Shown here: positions 25,297-34,537 of the stretch, one piece after another | Position numbering within the stretch: position 1 is the first letter of the stretch | Layout: each line of letters starts with the position of its first letter | Assembly (NCBI GenBank): GCA_027484025.1 | Contig: JAIXTI010000081.1 | Span: forward strand, 152,954 to 216,953 | DNA length: 64,000 nt | DNA from: a bacterium | GTDB taxonomy: Bacteria > Gemmatimonadota > Gemmatimonadetes > Gemmatimonadales > Gemmatimonadaceae | Direction of reading: 5' to 3' | Notes under the pieces: generated by a model | Databases searched by the model: none | Seen by the model: only the letters and a program-made list of their open reading frames with translations | What the model was told of the DNA's origin: nothing | Position numbers and translations under genes: made by a program

Positions 25297-25836
25297 ATGA
25301 CGATTGCCCGTCCCGCCCTCGACGAACACGCGCCGTACGCGCTCACGTACATCAACGCCACCGCCGACGCGCTGGCTGCACTCGGCACCGACGATGTGCT
25401 GCAGCTGCTCGAGGTCCAGCGCGAGCAGTGGCGCGCCCTCTTGGCCGGCATCCCCGACTCGCAGGGTGCCTTTTCGTACGCCCCCGGAAAGTGGACGCTG
25501 GCCGAGTCGCTGGTCCACGTGAGCGACACCGAGCGGGTATTCGCCTATCGCCTGCTGCGCATCGCCCGCGGCGACCGGACGCCGCTCCCCGGGTTCGAGC
25601 AGGACGATTGGGTGCCGCAGAGCCGGTCCACTCGGCGTACACTTCCAGACATTTTGACCGAAATGCTCGCCTGCCGCGAAGCGACGTTAGCCCTGGTGCG
25701 GTCGCTCGACGACGAAGCCATCGGCCAGCGCGGGATCGCCAGCGGCGTCGAGGTCTCAGCGCGGGCGCTGGTGTGGATGCTGGCGGGGCACATGGCGCAT
25801 CACATAACGCTGACGCGCACCAAGTACTGCGGTTGA
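25297..25836 (+). CDS. DinB-like (DUF664-type) four-helix protein
   Basis: 179 residues from ATG 25297. The pattern YAPGKWTLAESLVHVSDTER, then AYRLLRIARGD, and the C-terminal WMLAGHMAHH are typical of the DinB/YfiT metal-binding superfamily, where three histidines bind zinc or nickel. Many members are thiol S-transferases or hydrolases; no substrate is known here. It follows the tRNA-editing gene by 3 bp, so the two are almost certainly co-transcribed. Confidence 0.85.
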   Translation: MTIARPALDEHAPYALTYINATADALAALGTDDVLQLLEVQREQWRALLAGIPDSQGAFSYAPGKWTLAESLVHVSDTERVFAYRLLRIARGDRTPLPGFEQDDWVPQSRSTRRTLPDILTEMLACREATLALVRSLDDEAIGQRGIASGVEVSARALVWMLAGHMAHHITLTRTKYCG

Positions 25837-25848
25837 CCTACGGGTGGC

Positions 25849-26038
25849 TGGTCCGGCGGTATACTGGCCGACGGATCGAGCCCTCAGGGTAAAGAACGCA
25901 AGGACAGAGGGGAAAGCGCGGTGCGGTTCAATGGGGAACCGCGGTTGGGGTCTGGGTCGAGCGAACCGCGCTTTCCCCTTTCCCCTTGCGTGCTTTACCC
26001 TGAGGGCTCGATTCGTCGGCTTGTGAACCGCCGGACCA
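25849..26038. repeat. 190-bp near-palindromic element, copy B
   Basis: The arms 25849-25922 and 25965-26038 pair at 65 of 74 positions by hand comparison. The ends are TGGTCCGGCGGT and its complement. The stem includes ATCGAGCCCTCAGGGTAAAG on the left and the matching sequence on the right. A loop region of about 42 bp lies between. Element length (190 bp), ends and inner order match copy A at 14921-15110, while the inner stem sequences differ. It occupies most of the 303-bp gap (25837-26139) between the DinB-like gene and transketolase. The remaining 101 bp upstream of tkt show no clear promoter by eye. Confidence 0.87.
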
Positions 26039-26139
26039 AACAACCGTTTTGAACCGCCGTTCAGCCCCGGATCCGGCTAGATTTAGAGGCTGTGGCGCGC
26101 CGATCGCGCCCGCCCTAGCCGACCCTCCCGGAGCGTTTC

Positions 26140-28167
26140 GTGTCCGCTGCGTCACCCCTCGCTGGTTCCGCGTCTCCCGAGACTGTGCGTCTCGCGATCG
26201 ATACCGTTCGTACTCTCGCCATGGATGCGGTGCAGGCCGCCGAGTCGGGGCACCCCGGCACTCCCATGGCGCTCGCCCCGCTCGCGTACGCGCTCTATAC
26301 CAAGCACCTGCGCCACGATCCTGCGGCGCCGGACTGGGCCGACCGTGACCGCTTCGTGCTCTCGGTTGGACACGCGTCCATGCTGCTGTACGGCACGCTG
26401 CACCTGGCCGGCTACGACCTCCCGCTCGACGAAATCAAGAATTTCCGTCAGTGGGAGAGCCTCACGCCGGGTCACCCCGAAGTGCACCACACCAAGGGTG
26501 TCGAGACGACGACGGGTCCGCTGGGTCAGGGTGTGGCGAACGCCGTGGGCTTGGCGGTGGCCGAAGCACATCTGGCGGCGACGTTCAATCGCGAAGGGCA
26601 CGCGATCGTCGATCACTACACGTACTTCGTCGCGGGCGACGACTGCCTCATGGAAGGCATCTCGCACGAAGCGGCGAGCTACGCCGGCCACATGAAGCTC
26701 GGCAAGCTCATCGGCTTCTTCGACGACAACGGCATCACCATCGACGGCAGCACCGCGCTCACCTGCAGCGACGACGCCGCCAAGCGCTTCGAAGCGTATG
26801 GCTGGCAGGTGCTGCACGTCGACGACGTGAACGATCTCGCGTCGATCGACGCGGCGATCGCGGCGGCCAAGGCCGACACGCAGCGCCCCACGCTGGTCAT
26901 CACCAAGACGCACATCGGGTTTGGTTCGCCCAACCGCCAGGACACCGCGAAGGCGCACGGTGAACCGCTCGGCAAGGACGAAATCGCCCTCACCAAGCAG
27001 GGCTACGGCTGGCCGTCGAGCGAGCCGTTCTTCGTGCCCGACGCGGCGCTGACGCACTGGCGCGAGGCCACCGCGCAGCGCGCGCAGTCGCACGCGGAGT
27101 GGAACAGCAAGTGGCAGGCGTACTCGAACGCGCATCCCGAGCTGGCCGCCGAATTCGAGCGCCGCATGAAGGGTCAACTCTCGGCGTCGCTCGACGCGGC
27201 GTTCCCCACATTCGACGCCAAGAGCGGCAACGTCGCAAGTCGCGCTGCGAGTGGTGTCGTGATCAACGCCATCGCGAACACGGTGCCCGAACTGCTGGGC
27301 GGCAGCGCGGACCTCACGGGCAGCAACCTCACCAACGTGAAGGGCGCGAGCGGATTCGGCGCCGACAACCGCACCGGCCGCAACTTCCACTTCGGCATTC
27401 GTGAGCACGCCATGGGCGCGATCATGAATGGCATGGGACTGCACGGCGGCGTAATTCCGTACGGCGGCACGTTCCTCGTGTTCAGCGATTACATGCGCCC
27501 CGCGGTGCGTCTGGCGGCGCTCATGGGTGTGCAGGCCATTTACGTGTTCACGCACGACTCCATCGGCCTTGGCGAAGATGGTCCCACGCACCAGCCCGTC
27601 GAGCATCTGGCCGCGTTGCGCTGCATTCCCAACCTGCTGGTGCTGCGTCCCGCCGATGCCGACGAAGTGAGCGAAGCGTGGCGCGTGGCGCTGCATCATC
27701 GTGGTGGACCGTCGGCCATCGTGCTCACGCGTCAGAAGCTGTCGTACTACAACGAGGCGGCACGTGCGCGCGAAGGCGTGAAGCACGGTGCGTACATCGT
27801 GGCTGATGCGGCCGGACATGTGCCCAACGTGGTGCTGTTGGCGAGTGGCTCCGAAGTGGAGATCGCGCTGGCCGCCCGTGAGCAGCTGTCGGGTGAAGGC
27901 ATTCACGCGCGCGTGGTGAGCTGCCCGAGCCTCGAGCTGTTCGCGCAGCAGCCGGTCGAGTACCGCAATCATGTGCTCCCCGCCGGCGTCCCGCGCGTGG
28001 CCGTCGAAGCGGCGCACCCGATGTCGTGGTATCGCTGGGTCGGCGACCACGGCGCCATCGTGGGCATCGAAACGTTCGGCGCGAGCGCGCCGGCGCCAGT
28101 GTTGTACGAGAAGTTCGGCATCACGGCGCAGAACGTGGCCAAGGCTGCCAAGTCGGTGCTGCGGTAA
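26140..28167 (+). CDS. tkt: Transketolase
   Basis: 675 residues from GTG 26140, with GGAG about 6 nt upstream. N-terminal [29 protein letters not shown] and TTTGPLGQG are transketolase signatures. The thiamine-diphosphate motif reads [13 protein letters not shown] through DDNGITIDG. The catalytic Glu lies in GIREHAMG, and the pyrimidine domain has [15 protein letters not shown]. It transfers two-carbon units in the pentose phosphate pathway (and the Calvin cycle where present). Length is normal (about 660-680). It is a single-gene unit ending at a strong bidirectional terminator. Confidence 0.96.
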   Translation: MSAASPLAGSASPETVRLAIDTVRTLAMDAVQAAESGHPGTPMALAPLAYALYTKHLRHDPAAPDWADRDRFVLSVGHASMLLYGTLHLAGYDLPLDEIKNFRQWESLTPGHPEVHHTKGVETTTGPLGQGVANAVGLAVAEAHLAATFNREGHAIVDHYTYFVAGDDCLMEGISHEAASYAGHMKLGKLIGFFDDNGITIDGSTALTCSDDAAKRFEAYGWQVLHVDDVNDLASIDAAIAAAKADTQRPTLVITKTHIGFGSPNRQDTAKAHGEPLGKDEIALTKQGYGWPSSEPFFVPDAALTHWREATAQRAQSHAEWNSKWQAYSNAHPELAAEFERRMKGQLSASLDAAFPTFDAKSGNVASRAASGVVINAIANTVPELLGGSADLTGSNLTNVKGASGFGADNRTGRNFHFGIREHAMGAIMNGMGLHGGVIPYGGTFLVFSDYMRPAVRLAALMGVQAIYVFTHDSIGLGEDGPTHQPVEHLAALRCIPNLLVLRPADADEVSEAWRVALHHRGGPSAIVLTRQKLSYYNEAARAREGVKHGAYIVADAAGHVPNVVLLASGSEVEIALAAREQLSGEGIHARVVSCPSLELFAQQPVEYRNHVLPAGVPRVAVEAAHPMSWYRWVGDHGAIVGIETFGASAPAPVLYEKFGITAQNVAKAAKSVLR

Positions 28168-28194
28168 GCCTCCGCACGTTGCTACACGAAATGC

Positions 28195-28230
28195 AAAAGC
28201 GGGCCCCGGCAACTGCCGGGGCCCGCTTTT
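28195..28230. terminator. Bidirectional intrinsic terminator between tkt and the SusD-like gene
   Basis: AAAAGCGGGCCCCGGC (28195-28210) and GCCGGGGCCCGCTTTT (28215-28230) are perfect complements with the 4-nt loop AACT. Runs of A and T flank the stem on both sides, so it can end both the plus-strand tkt transcript and the minus-strand SusC/SusD transcript, whose last stop is at 28248. Confidence 0.9.
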
Positions 28231-28247
28231 GTTGAGCGATGGAACGG

Positions 28248-29456
28248 TTACTTGAGATTCGTGTTGGCGCCGATCTCTTCGAGGCTGATGGGCACGCACG
28301 TGCTGCGTCCCTGCAGCGCCGTGTTGCGACCGCTGGCGAGCCAGCGACGCAAATCCCACAAGCGACGGCCTTCGAGCCACAACACCGCGCCACGCTCACG
28401 CATGAGGATCGTCCACGCGGCATCGACCGTGGTCGCAGTCAACGCCGGCAACGACGACACCGCGCGCTCCTGATTGATGAACAGCATGGCGTTCGTCACG
28501 TCGTTCGCGCGCAACGCGGCTTCGGCGCGGATGAGCAGCATTTCGGTGCCGCGCGCCAGCGCCACCGGGTCACCGAGCGCGATGTACTTCCGCTGGCGGA
28601 AGAAGCGCGTGGCACCATCTTGACCCGTCTGGAAACCGCCGGTTGCCGTGCGCACCGTGTCGTACGGCACGCGCGTATCGCGGTCGGCCACCCACACCGT
28701 GTTGAACACCGTGACTTCGCGACGATTGATCGTCTGATTGGCGAGGTCGAGGTTCTCACGCGCGGTGTTCGTGGAGAAGACCGCGTTGTGGCGGAACGTG
28801 GCAGGAACCAGTGCGGCATCAGCCACCGCGGCATCCCACTTGTTCTGCCACGCCAGCACCTGAGCACGTCCCGAGAGCGCCGCGTTGAGGAGCGCCGTGT
28901 TGTTCTGCGCGCGCGCGAGGGTGATCGCCCGCGTGAACAGGCTCTCGGCACGGACGAAGTGCTCCGCGCTGGGCAGCTTCGGCCCACCATCGATGGTGGT
29001 CTCACACACGTTTTCGCCAAGGAAACGGTTGGCAAAGCCGGCGTAGAGATACGCACGAATGGTAAGCGGGTTGGTTTCGAACCCTGTACCAAGCACCGTC
29101 CGCATGCGCACCAATCCGTTCTCTGCCACCCAGCGGGCGGTGTGCATACGGGCCCAATCGCCGTTCACATCTTCCGGGCGAATGACGCCAGTAGCGAACT
29201 GCCGCTCGGCCGCAAAGTTGCCGGAGTGCACCAACTCGAGCCCGGCGAGCGATCCGCGGGTAAGATAGTTGCCCATGGCATTGGACAGGTCACCGCCCAT
29301 GCCGTTCACCAGCGCGGGCATGGCCGAGGCGTTGTTCAGGTCGTCGTCGAGCAGCGGTCCCGGATTGGTGACCGTGAAGTCGCAGGCGCCGAGGACAACG
29401 CTGGCGGCGACCGCTGCACCGATCGCGCGTCGGGTTTTCGTGAGGAGTGTAGGCAT
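28248..29456 (-). CDS. RagB/SusD-family nutrient-binding lipoprotein (pair 1)
   Basis: 402 residues from ATG 29456, overlapping the SusC stop by one base (TGATG). A signal ends in a lipobox (SVVLGAC, then DFTVTNPGPL). The helical TPR-like body has typical SusD features such as an N-terminal TNPGPL, LAGLELVHSGNFAAERQF and the C-terminal MRERGAVLWLEGRRLWDLRRW. Surface SusD lipoproteins cap the partner SusC channel and bind oligomeric substrates before TonB-driven import. At about 400 residues it is shorter than classical SusD. The transported substrate is not evident. An ORF extension upstream to 29828 lies inside susC and is not used. Confidence 0.88.
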   Translation of the reverse strand: MPTLLTKTRRAIGAAVAASVVLGACDFTVTNPGPLLDDDLNNASAMPALVNGMGGDLSNAMGNYLTRGSLAGLELVHSGNFAAERQFATGVIRPEDVNGDWARMHTARWVAENGLVRMRTVLGTGFETNPLTIRAYLYAGFANRFLGENVCETTIDGGPKLPSAEHFVRAESLFTRAITLARAQNNTALLNAALSGRAQVLAWQNKWDAAVADAALVPATFRHNAVFSTNTARENLDLANQTINRREVTVFNTVWVADRDTRVPYDTVRTATGGFQTGQDGATRFFRQRKYIALGDPVALARGTEMLLIRAEAALRANDVTNAMLFINQERAVSSLPALTATTVDAAWTILMRERGAVLWLEGRRLWDLRRWLASGRNTALQGRSTCVPISLEEIGANTNLK

Positions 29457-32428
29457 CAGAAGTTCGTCCTCACGCTGAAGAGGAACGTGCGGTAGGGCGG
29501 GAAGTTGTAGTAGTCGCGACGCGAGAACGTGCTGGTGGCCTGGTCGGCGACTTCCGGATCGGTGCCGGTGTAGTTGGTGCTGCGGAAGAGATTGCGACCG
29601 GCGAAGGACACGGTCATGCTGCGAGCGCCCGGCGTGAAGCGCTTCGGCACGTCGTACGCGACGGAGATGTTGCGCACCTTGAAGAAGTCGGCGCTCTCCA
29701 CCCAATAGCTGTAGTCGCGTTCGGCGGCGTTGATGGAGCAACGCATGCGGTCCTTCGCGTTCACCGTGGCCAACGCCGACGCATCGCCCGCGGCCGCGGC
29801 ACGCAAGGCCCGCTGCGCGGCGAAGCACGGCTGCCAGATGCCCAACCCGGCGTTCTGGAAACCGTTGGCGTTGAGCAGATGTCCACCACGCTGGAATTCA
29901 CCAACCACTTCGAACGACAGGTTGTTGAACAGCGACAGCGTCAACGACGGATTGATGATCTTGTCGGCGAACGTCTGCCCGAGGAACTCACCGTCCACGA
30001 TGACCGGCGTTTCGAAGGCGTCCGGGTTCTGCACCTTGCGACCGACGTACGCGGGCAGCGGCAGTCCTTCCTGCACATAGCTGCGCGACAACGCGTCGAT
30101 GGTCAGGATGCGACCGCCGAGGTCCACCGCTTCACCCTGCATCTTGGTGAACTGTACACGCGCCTCGAGCTTGGCCCAGCTCGTCAGGTCGAGGTTGCTC
30201 GTGGCCTGCACTTCGAAGCCGGTGTTCTTGATCGACCCGACGTTCTCGGGCTGATTGGCGCTGAAGCCATTCGACGGCGGATACGCGACGTTGATGATGG
30301 CGTCGTTGGTGCGCGCGTTGAAGTAGGTGAAGACGAGACCGAAACGACCGTTGAGAAGGCCGGCGTCGAAGCCCACTTCGGTTTCGCGCGTGCGCTCGGG
30401 GCCGAGGTTCGGATTGCCCAGCTGTCCGGGCGTGAACGCCGACAGTCCGCCTTCGGCGGCAATCGGGTTCCAGGTACGGGTCGCGTCGAAGGCGCCCGGT
30501 GCCTTGCCCGACTCACCAATCGCGCCGCGCAACTTGAACGTTTCGATGAGCTTGGTGGGCCAGAACGATTCTTCGGAGAGCACCCACGAGCCGCTCACCT
30601 TGGGGTACGTCTGCAGGCCGAAGCTCTGGCCGAAGGCGCTATTGCCGTCCACGCGCGCGCCGGCGGTGATGAACAGCTTGTCGCGCCAGCCGATCATCTG
30701 CTGAGCAAACAGACCGGCGTTGATCACGCGCTGCTGGTTGACGTCGGTGATCTGACGCAGCGACGCCGAGATGAGCGTGGGAATACCAGGTCCGGCAAAG
30801 TTGTCGCCGCGCAACTCGGTGGAGTTGAGACGGCTGTCGAACAGCTGAGCGCCGAACGACGTGGTGCCGACGAAGTTCTTCGAGTACGTCTGCTTCCACG
30901 TGGTCGCGTAGTCGACCGTGATGAGCTGACGATTCCACAACGTCTGGAAGTACTGCCCCGTGGGCGTGCGCGGATAGCCGAACGGGTTGATCGTGCGCTG
31001 ATCGGTGCTGTTGTAATCGATACCAACGGCGAGACGATTGGTCAGCTGCTCGAACGGCGTCCACGTGGCGGTACCGCCCACGATGAAGTGATCGCCGCCA
31101 ATCGTGTTCGACTTGGAGAACATCGTGTCGTTCACCACGCAGGTCACCGTCGGCGTGCTGCAGCCGCCGCCACGGAAGTTCGATCCGGGGCCGCGCGAGA
31201 TGTTGAGCAGAATGGCGTCGGCGCTGTTACCGTCGGAGATCATCGCCGTGTTGCGACGCTGCCAGCTGCTGTTGAGCGCGAGCGTGATCGTCTTGGTCGG
31301 CGCGAAACCGAGATTGGTGCGAAGGCCACCCGTGCGGTTGTTGCCCACACGCAGCACGCCTTCTTCATTTTCGAGATTACCCGAGATGGCGTAGTTGATG
31401 CCGCCACTGGCACCACGCACACCCAGGGAGTAGCGGCCGAGGTAGCCGTTCTGCAACCACGAGCCGCTGGCGGGGCAGGTGGAATCTTCGAAGGGCACGC
31501 CGGCCGCGTCTACCATGTTGGGGCCACGGCACTGCTTGAGGAACATGCCGGTGGGGTCCGACGCCGGGCCGAACTCGCCCATGCTGTTGATACCGCCCGA
31601 GGCATCGAGCGTCCACGACGCGGCGCCATCACGGCCACGCTTCGTGAAGATCTGGATCACACCACCGGAAGCTTCGGTGCCGTACAGCGTGGTAGCGGCC
31701 GGTCCCTTCACGACTTCGATGCGCTCGATGTCCGAGGCCGGAATGTCGTTGAGCGGCGACACCGACTGACGCGACGACACGCCCGTGGGCGAGTTGCCGT
31801 TGAAGATTCGAATACCGTCGACGTAGATGAGCGGACGGTTGCCCTGCGTGATGGAGTTCACGCCGCGCAAGCGGATCGTACCGCCAGCGCCCGGCGTGCC
31901 GCCGTTCTGGAGCACCGTGACGCCCGTCGAGCGTCCCTGCAGAATCTGCTGCGTGTTGCCGACGCCGGCCTTTTCGAAGTCCTTGCTGCTGACCGTCGTC
32001 ACGGCGTTGCCGACTTCTTTCTTGCGCTCTTCACCGGTGGCCGTGACGACCAGGCCGGCGAGGGAGACGCTGCTCTTGGCGAGGACGAAGTTGATGGTCG
32101 CGGGCGCGGTCGCCGAGACGACGACGGTGCGCGTCTGCTGCAGATACCCGATGCGGCGAACCGTGATGGTTTGCGAGCCGCTTGGCACACTCGTGATGGT
32201 GAAACGACCATCATCGCCAGTGGCGCGGCCGAGCGTGGTACCGTTGATCGTGACTTGGGCCGCCGTGATGGGCTGGCCGTTTTCGGCGTCGGTGACGCGG
32301 CCGGTGACGCTACCGGTGGACTGCGCGTGTAGCGCCGTCGCACCGCTGAGAAGCAGGACGAACGCCGGCACCAGGGCATGGGCCAACGATCGCCACGCGC
32401 CTGTCCGGCGCTTGAACGATGGGATCAC
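29456..32428 (-). CDS. SusC/RagA-family TonB-linked outer-membrane receptor (pair 1)
   Basis: About 990 residues. The start is uncertain: GTG 32428 (VIPSFKRR) is the latest upstream codon that keeps the signal peptide (ALVPAFVLLLSGATALHAQ), but no good Shine-Dalgarno precedes it. A carboxypeptidase-regulatory-like domain (GSVTGRVTDAENGQPITAAQ) comes first. The plug has LQGRSTGVTVLQNGG and IYVDGIRIFNG, and IEVVKGPAATTLYGTEASGG is classic for SusC/RagA. The barrel ends in FLFSVRTNF with a terminal aromatic. With its SusD partner it imports oligomers using TonB. A hybrid histidine kinase lies 137 bp upstream on the same strand. Confidence 0.92.
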   Translation of the reverse strand: MIPSFKRRTGAWRSLAHALVPAFVLLLSGATALHAQSTGSVTGRVTDAENGQPITAAQVTINGTTLGRATGDDGRFTITSVPSGSQTITVRRIGYLQQTRTVVVSATAPATINFVLAKSSVSLAGLVVTATGEERKKEVGNAVTTVSSKDFEKAGVGNTQQILQGRSTGVTVLQNGGTPGAGGTIRLRGVNSITQGNRPLIYVDGIRIFNGNSPTGVSSRQSVSPLNDIPASDIERIEVVKGPAATTLYGTEASGGVIQIFTKRGRDGAASWTLDASGGINSMGEFGPASDPTGMFLKQCRGPNMVDAAGVPFEDSTCPASGSWLQNGYLGRYSLGVRGASGGINYAISGNLENEEGVLRVGNNRTGGLRTNLGFAPTKTITLALNSSWQRRNTAMISDGNSADAILLNISRGPGSNFRGGGCSTPTVTCVVNDTMFSKSNTIGGDHFIVGGTATWTPFEQLTNRLAVGIDYNSTDQRTINPFGYPRTPTGQYFQTLWNRQLITVDYATTWKQTYSKNFVGTTSFGAQLFDSRLNSTELRGDNFAGPGIPTLISASLRQITDVNQQRVINAGLFAQQMIGWRDKLFITAGARVDGNSAFGQSFGLQTYPKVSGSWVLSEESFWPTKLIETFKLRGAIGESGKAPGAFDATRTWNPIAAEGGLSAFTPGQLGNPNLGPERTRETEVGFDAGLLNGRFGLVFTYFNARTNDAIINVAYPPSNGFSANQPENVGSIKNTGFEVQATSNLDLTSWAKLEARVQFTKMQGEAVDLGGRILTIDALSRSYVQEGLPLPAYVGRKVQNPDAFETPVIVDGEFLGQTFADKIINPSLTLSLFNNLSFEVVGEFQRGGHLLNANGFQNAGLGIWQPCFAAQRALRAAAAGDASALATVNAKDRMRCSINAAERDYSYWVESADFFKVRNISVAYDVPKRFTPGARSMTVSFAGRNLFRSTNYTGTDPEVADQATSTFSRRDYYNFPPYRTFLFSVRTNF

Positions 32429-32565
32429 TTGAGGAGGGATTGAGAGGAGGGGGCAGCGGCCGGACCCCAAAGGATCACGGCGCGCCCCCCAACGTTGACG
32501 GGTCCTGCCGTCGATGTGAAGCCGGGTGCCCAAAAAGGCGGCGGCGCCGTCGTTACAAGCGCGCG

Positions 32566-34431
32566 CTATGGAATGAGGGGGCGCGTCCGGACCGCACTGA
32601 GCGCGAGCTTCATGGCGGAAATGAGCTGCGCTTCACTAAATGGCTTGGCCACGAACGGCGCCTCGGGCGCGTCGGGTTCGTCGGTGAATGCATCGGCTTC
32701 GTAGCCGGACATGTACACCACCGCCAGCTGCGGATCGCGGGCGCGAAGCAGTCGGGCGAGGGTCCGCCCGTTGTCCCCTGGCATCACGATATCCGTCAGC
32801 AGCAGCTGAACGGGCGTGTCCTGCTGCTGGTGCAAACGCAGCGCCTCTTCGGCATCCCCCGCCTCGAGGACCCCGAACCCCTTCTTTTGCAGGAGGCGAA
32901 CGGCGACGCGCCGTACGAGCAGGTCGTCGTCGACCACCAGGGCGCGGACATTGCTGAACTCTCCTGTGGTGATCGAGAGTGAAGGGTCCAGTGCGGCGGT
33001 CCCGCCGCCCGGCGACACCGGCAACAGCAACTCGAAGCGGGCGCCCTTGCCCGGTGTGCTCTCCACGCGAATATCCCCATTGGCCTGCATCACGGCGCCG
33101 TGCACAATGGACAGGCCGAGCCCCGTACCACGCTCCAGTCCCTTGGTGGTAAAGAACGGTTCGAACAAGCGCGCCTGAATCGACACGTCCATTCCCGACC
33201 CGTTGTCCTCCACCGTCATGCGGACCGCGTCGGCGCCCCGCAGCATTCCGGGGGCGGCGGCCACATGCACGGCAATTTCGCCGCGACCATCCGGTAACGC
33301 GTCCGATGCATTGATGACCAGGTTCACCAACGCCTGTTCCACCCGCTCTGGATCGGCCAACACCAGTGGGACGTCATCGGCCAAGTGAAACGTGAGTCGC
33401 GCCTGCGGGGCCACCTGACGCAGCAGATACCGTTGCATGGCGCGCACACGAGCCACCAGATCGACTGGCACCGGGCGTACTCGCTCCCGGCGTGCAAAGG
33501 TGAGCAGCTGCTTGGTCAATGCAGACGCGCGTGTAGCGGTACTTTCGATCTCCCCCAGCTCTTCACGGCATGCTTCCCCATCGGCGATCCGCATTCTCGC
33601 CAATTGGGCGTTCCCCAGAATGGTGGTGAGCATGTTGTTGAAGTCGTGCGCCACACCGCCGGCAAGCCGACCAATGCTGTCCAGATGGTCACGCGCGGCC
33701 AGCTCGGCCTCGAGGCGCCGCTGCTCACGTTCGGCCAGCACCGACCGCTGGCGCAACCAGTCGAACAGCAACACAATCGAGCCCATCGCGACCATGATGA
33801 GAACGATGTTCTCCGTTGCCGCCGAAGCGGCGGCCTCCGGTGGACCGGCCTGGACGAAGGCCGCGAGATTCCACCACTGCTTGAGCGCGTAGGCACCGAA
33901 GCCGAGCGATGCCAGCTGTCGCGCCGAGGTAAGCTCGTCCTCCTTCTCCCGCAGCAGCCCCCACGCGACAAACCCGAATGCGATCGCGAAGGATACGGTA
34001 CTCGAGAACATGAGGAGCGCGAGCCGCAACACGTTCGGGCTTGTTGCCGACGTGGAGAAGAAGGAGAGAGGCATGAAGACGGCCGCCAGCCAAAGGGCCC
34101 AACGGCCGGGCGAGTAGACCGTCTTGCCGCCCTTGGACAGGCTGAGCATCCCCGACACCAGATACGGCAGCGTACCGAGTGCGACCCCGACGCCCAGCAT
34201 GGAAAGGAGGCGACGGTCCAGCGAGCTTGACGGGGTCCCCATCGCGCGCAAGGCGGCGGAGTAGCTCACGACGATCATGCGGGTGGTCCACAAGCCCCAC
34301 CCGATGGCCAGGTCGCGCATTGGCGGCAAGCGATACGTACGCCAGAGACGATACAGAATGAGCGCCATCAGCGCGGTGAACGGCGCCTGGAGCTGCAACG
34401 TGGTCGCAATACTGGCGAAGAAAGACGGCAT
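32566..34431 (-). CDS. Hybrid sensor histidine kinase with C-terminal receiver
   Basis: 621 residues from ATG 34431. About seven hydrophobic segments occupy the first 225 residues and form a membrane sensor unlike PAS or HAMP inputs. The H-box is VAHDFNNMLTTILGN (His near residue 258). The ATPase has ADPERVEQALVNLVINASDA, DNGSGM and GTGLGLSIVHG. A receiver domain follows with VVDDD, the phospho-acceptor in LLTDIVMPG, YMSGYE and FVAKPFS. No DNA-binding output is attached, so a separate regulator or phosphotransfer protein is expected. It lies between two SusC/SusD loci on the same strand, but co-transcription with them is not shown. Confidence 0.9.
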   Translation of the reverse strand: MPSFFASIATTLQLQAPFTALMALILYRLWRTYRLPPMRDLAIGWGLWTTRMIVVSYSAALRAMGTPSSSLDRRLLSMLGVGVALGTLPYLVSGMLSLSKGGKTVYSPGRWALWLAAVFMPLSFFSTSATSPNVLRLALLMFSSTVSFAIAFGFVAWGLLREKEDELTSARQLASLGFGAYALKQWWNLAAFVQAGPPEAAASAATENIVLIMVAMGSIVLLFDWLRQRSVLAEREQRRLEAELAARDHLDSIGRLAGGVAHDFNNMLTTILGNAQLARMRIADGEACREELGEIESTATRASALTKQLLTFARRERVRPVPVDLVARVRAMQRYLLRQVAPQARLTFHLADDVPLVLADPERVEQALVNLVINASDALPDGRGEIAVHVAAAPGMLRGADAVRMTVEDNGSGMDVSIQARLFEPFFTTKGLERGTGLGLSIVHGAVMQANGDIRVESTPGKGARFELLLPVSPGGGTAALDPSLSITTGEFSNVRALVVDDDLLVRRVAVRLLQKKGFGVLEAGDAEEALRLHQQQDTPVQLLLTDIVMPGDNGRTLARLLRARDPQLAVVYMSGYEADAFTDEPDAPEAPFVAKPFSEAQLISAMKLALSAVRTRPLIP

Positions 34432-34480
34432 GTTTGAAATGACAGCCTGAACTATCCGCCCACCAGTGATCCAACGGAAA

Positions 34481-34514
34481 AAGTCGCCGTCGTTACCGAC
34501 GGCGACTTCGTTTT
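34481..34514 (-). terminator. Intrinsic terminator after SusC/SusD pair 2
   Basis: AAGTCGCCGTC (34481-34491) pairs perfectly with GACGGCGACTT (34498-34508) around the 6-nt loop GTTACC. Read on the minus strand, the stem is followed by a T-run (complement of A 34478-34482). The SusD stop is at 34538, so this ends the second SusC/SusD transcript before the hybrid kinase gene. Confidence 0.85.
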
Positions 34515-34537
34515 CCGAATCAATCCAAACAGGTAGG

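Noticed and set aside
26039..26139. Sigma-70 promoter for transketolase
   Set aside because: TTGAAC and TAGATT are present, but their spacing of about 24 bp is too long for a standard promoter.
26152..28380. 742-codon minus-strand frame opposite transketolase
   Set aside because: Antisense to a strongly conserved enzyme and running across the terminator hairpin, so it is a shadow.
29879..32332. 817-codon plus-strand frame opposite SusC pair 1
   Set aside because: No recognisable motif and exactly antisense to plug and barrel sequence, so it reflects codon bias of the real gene.
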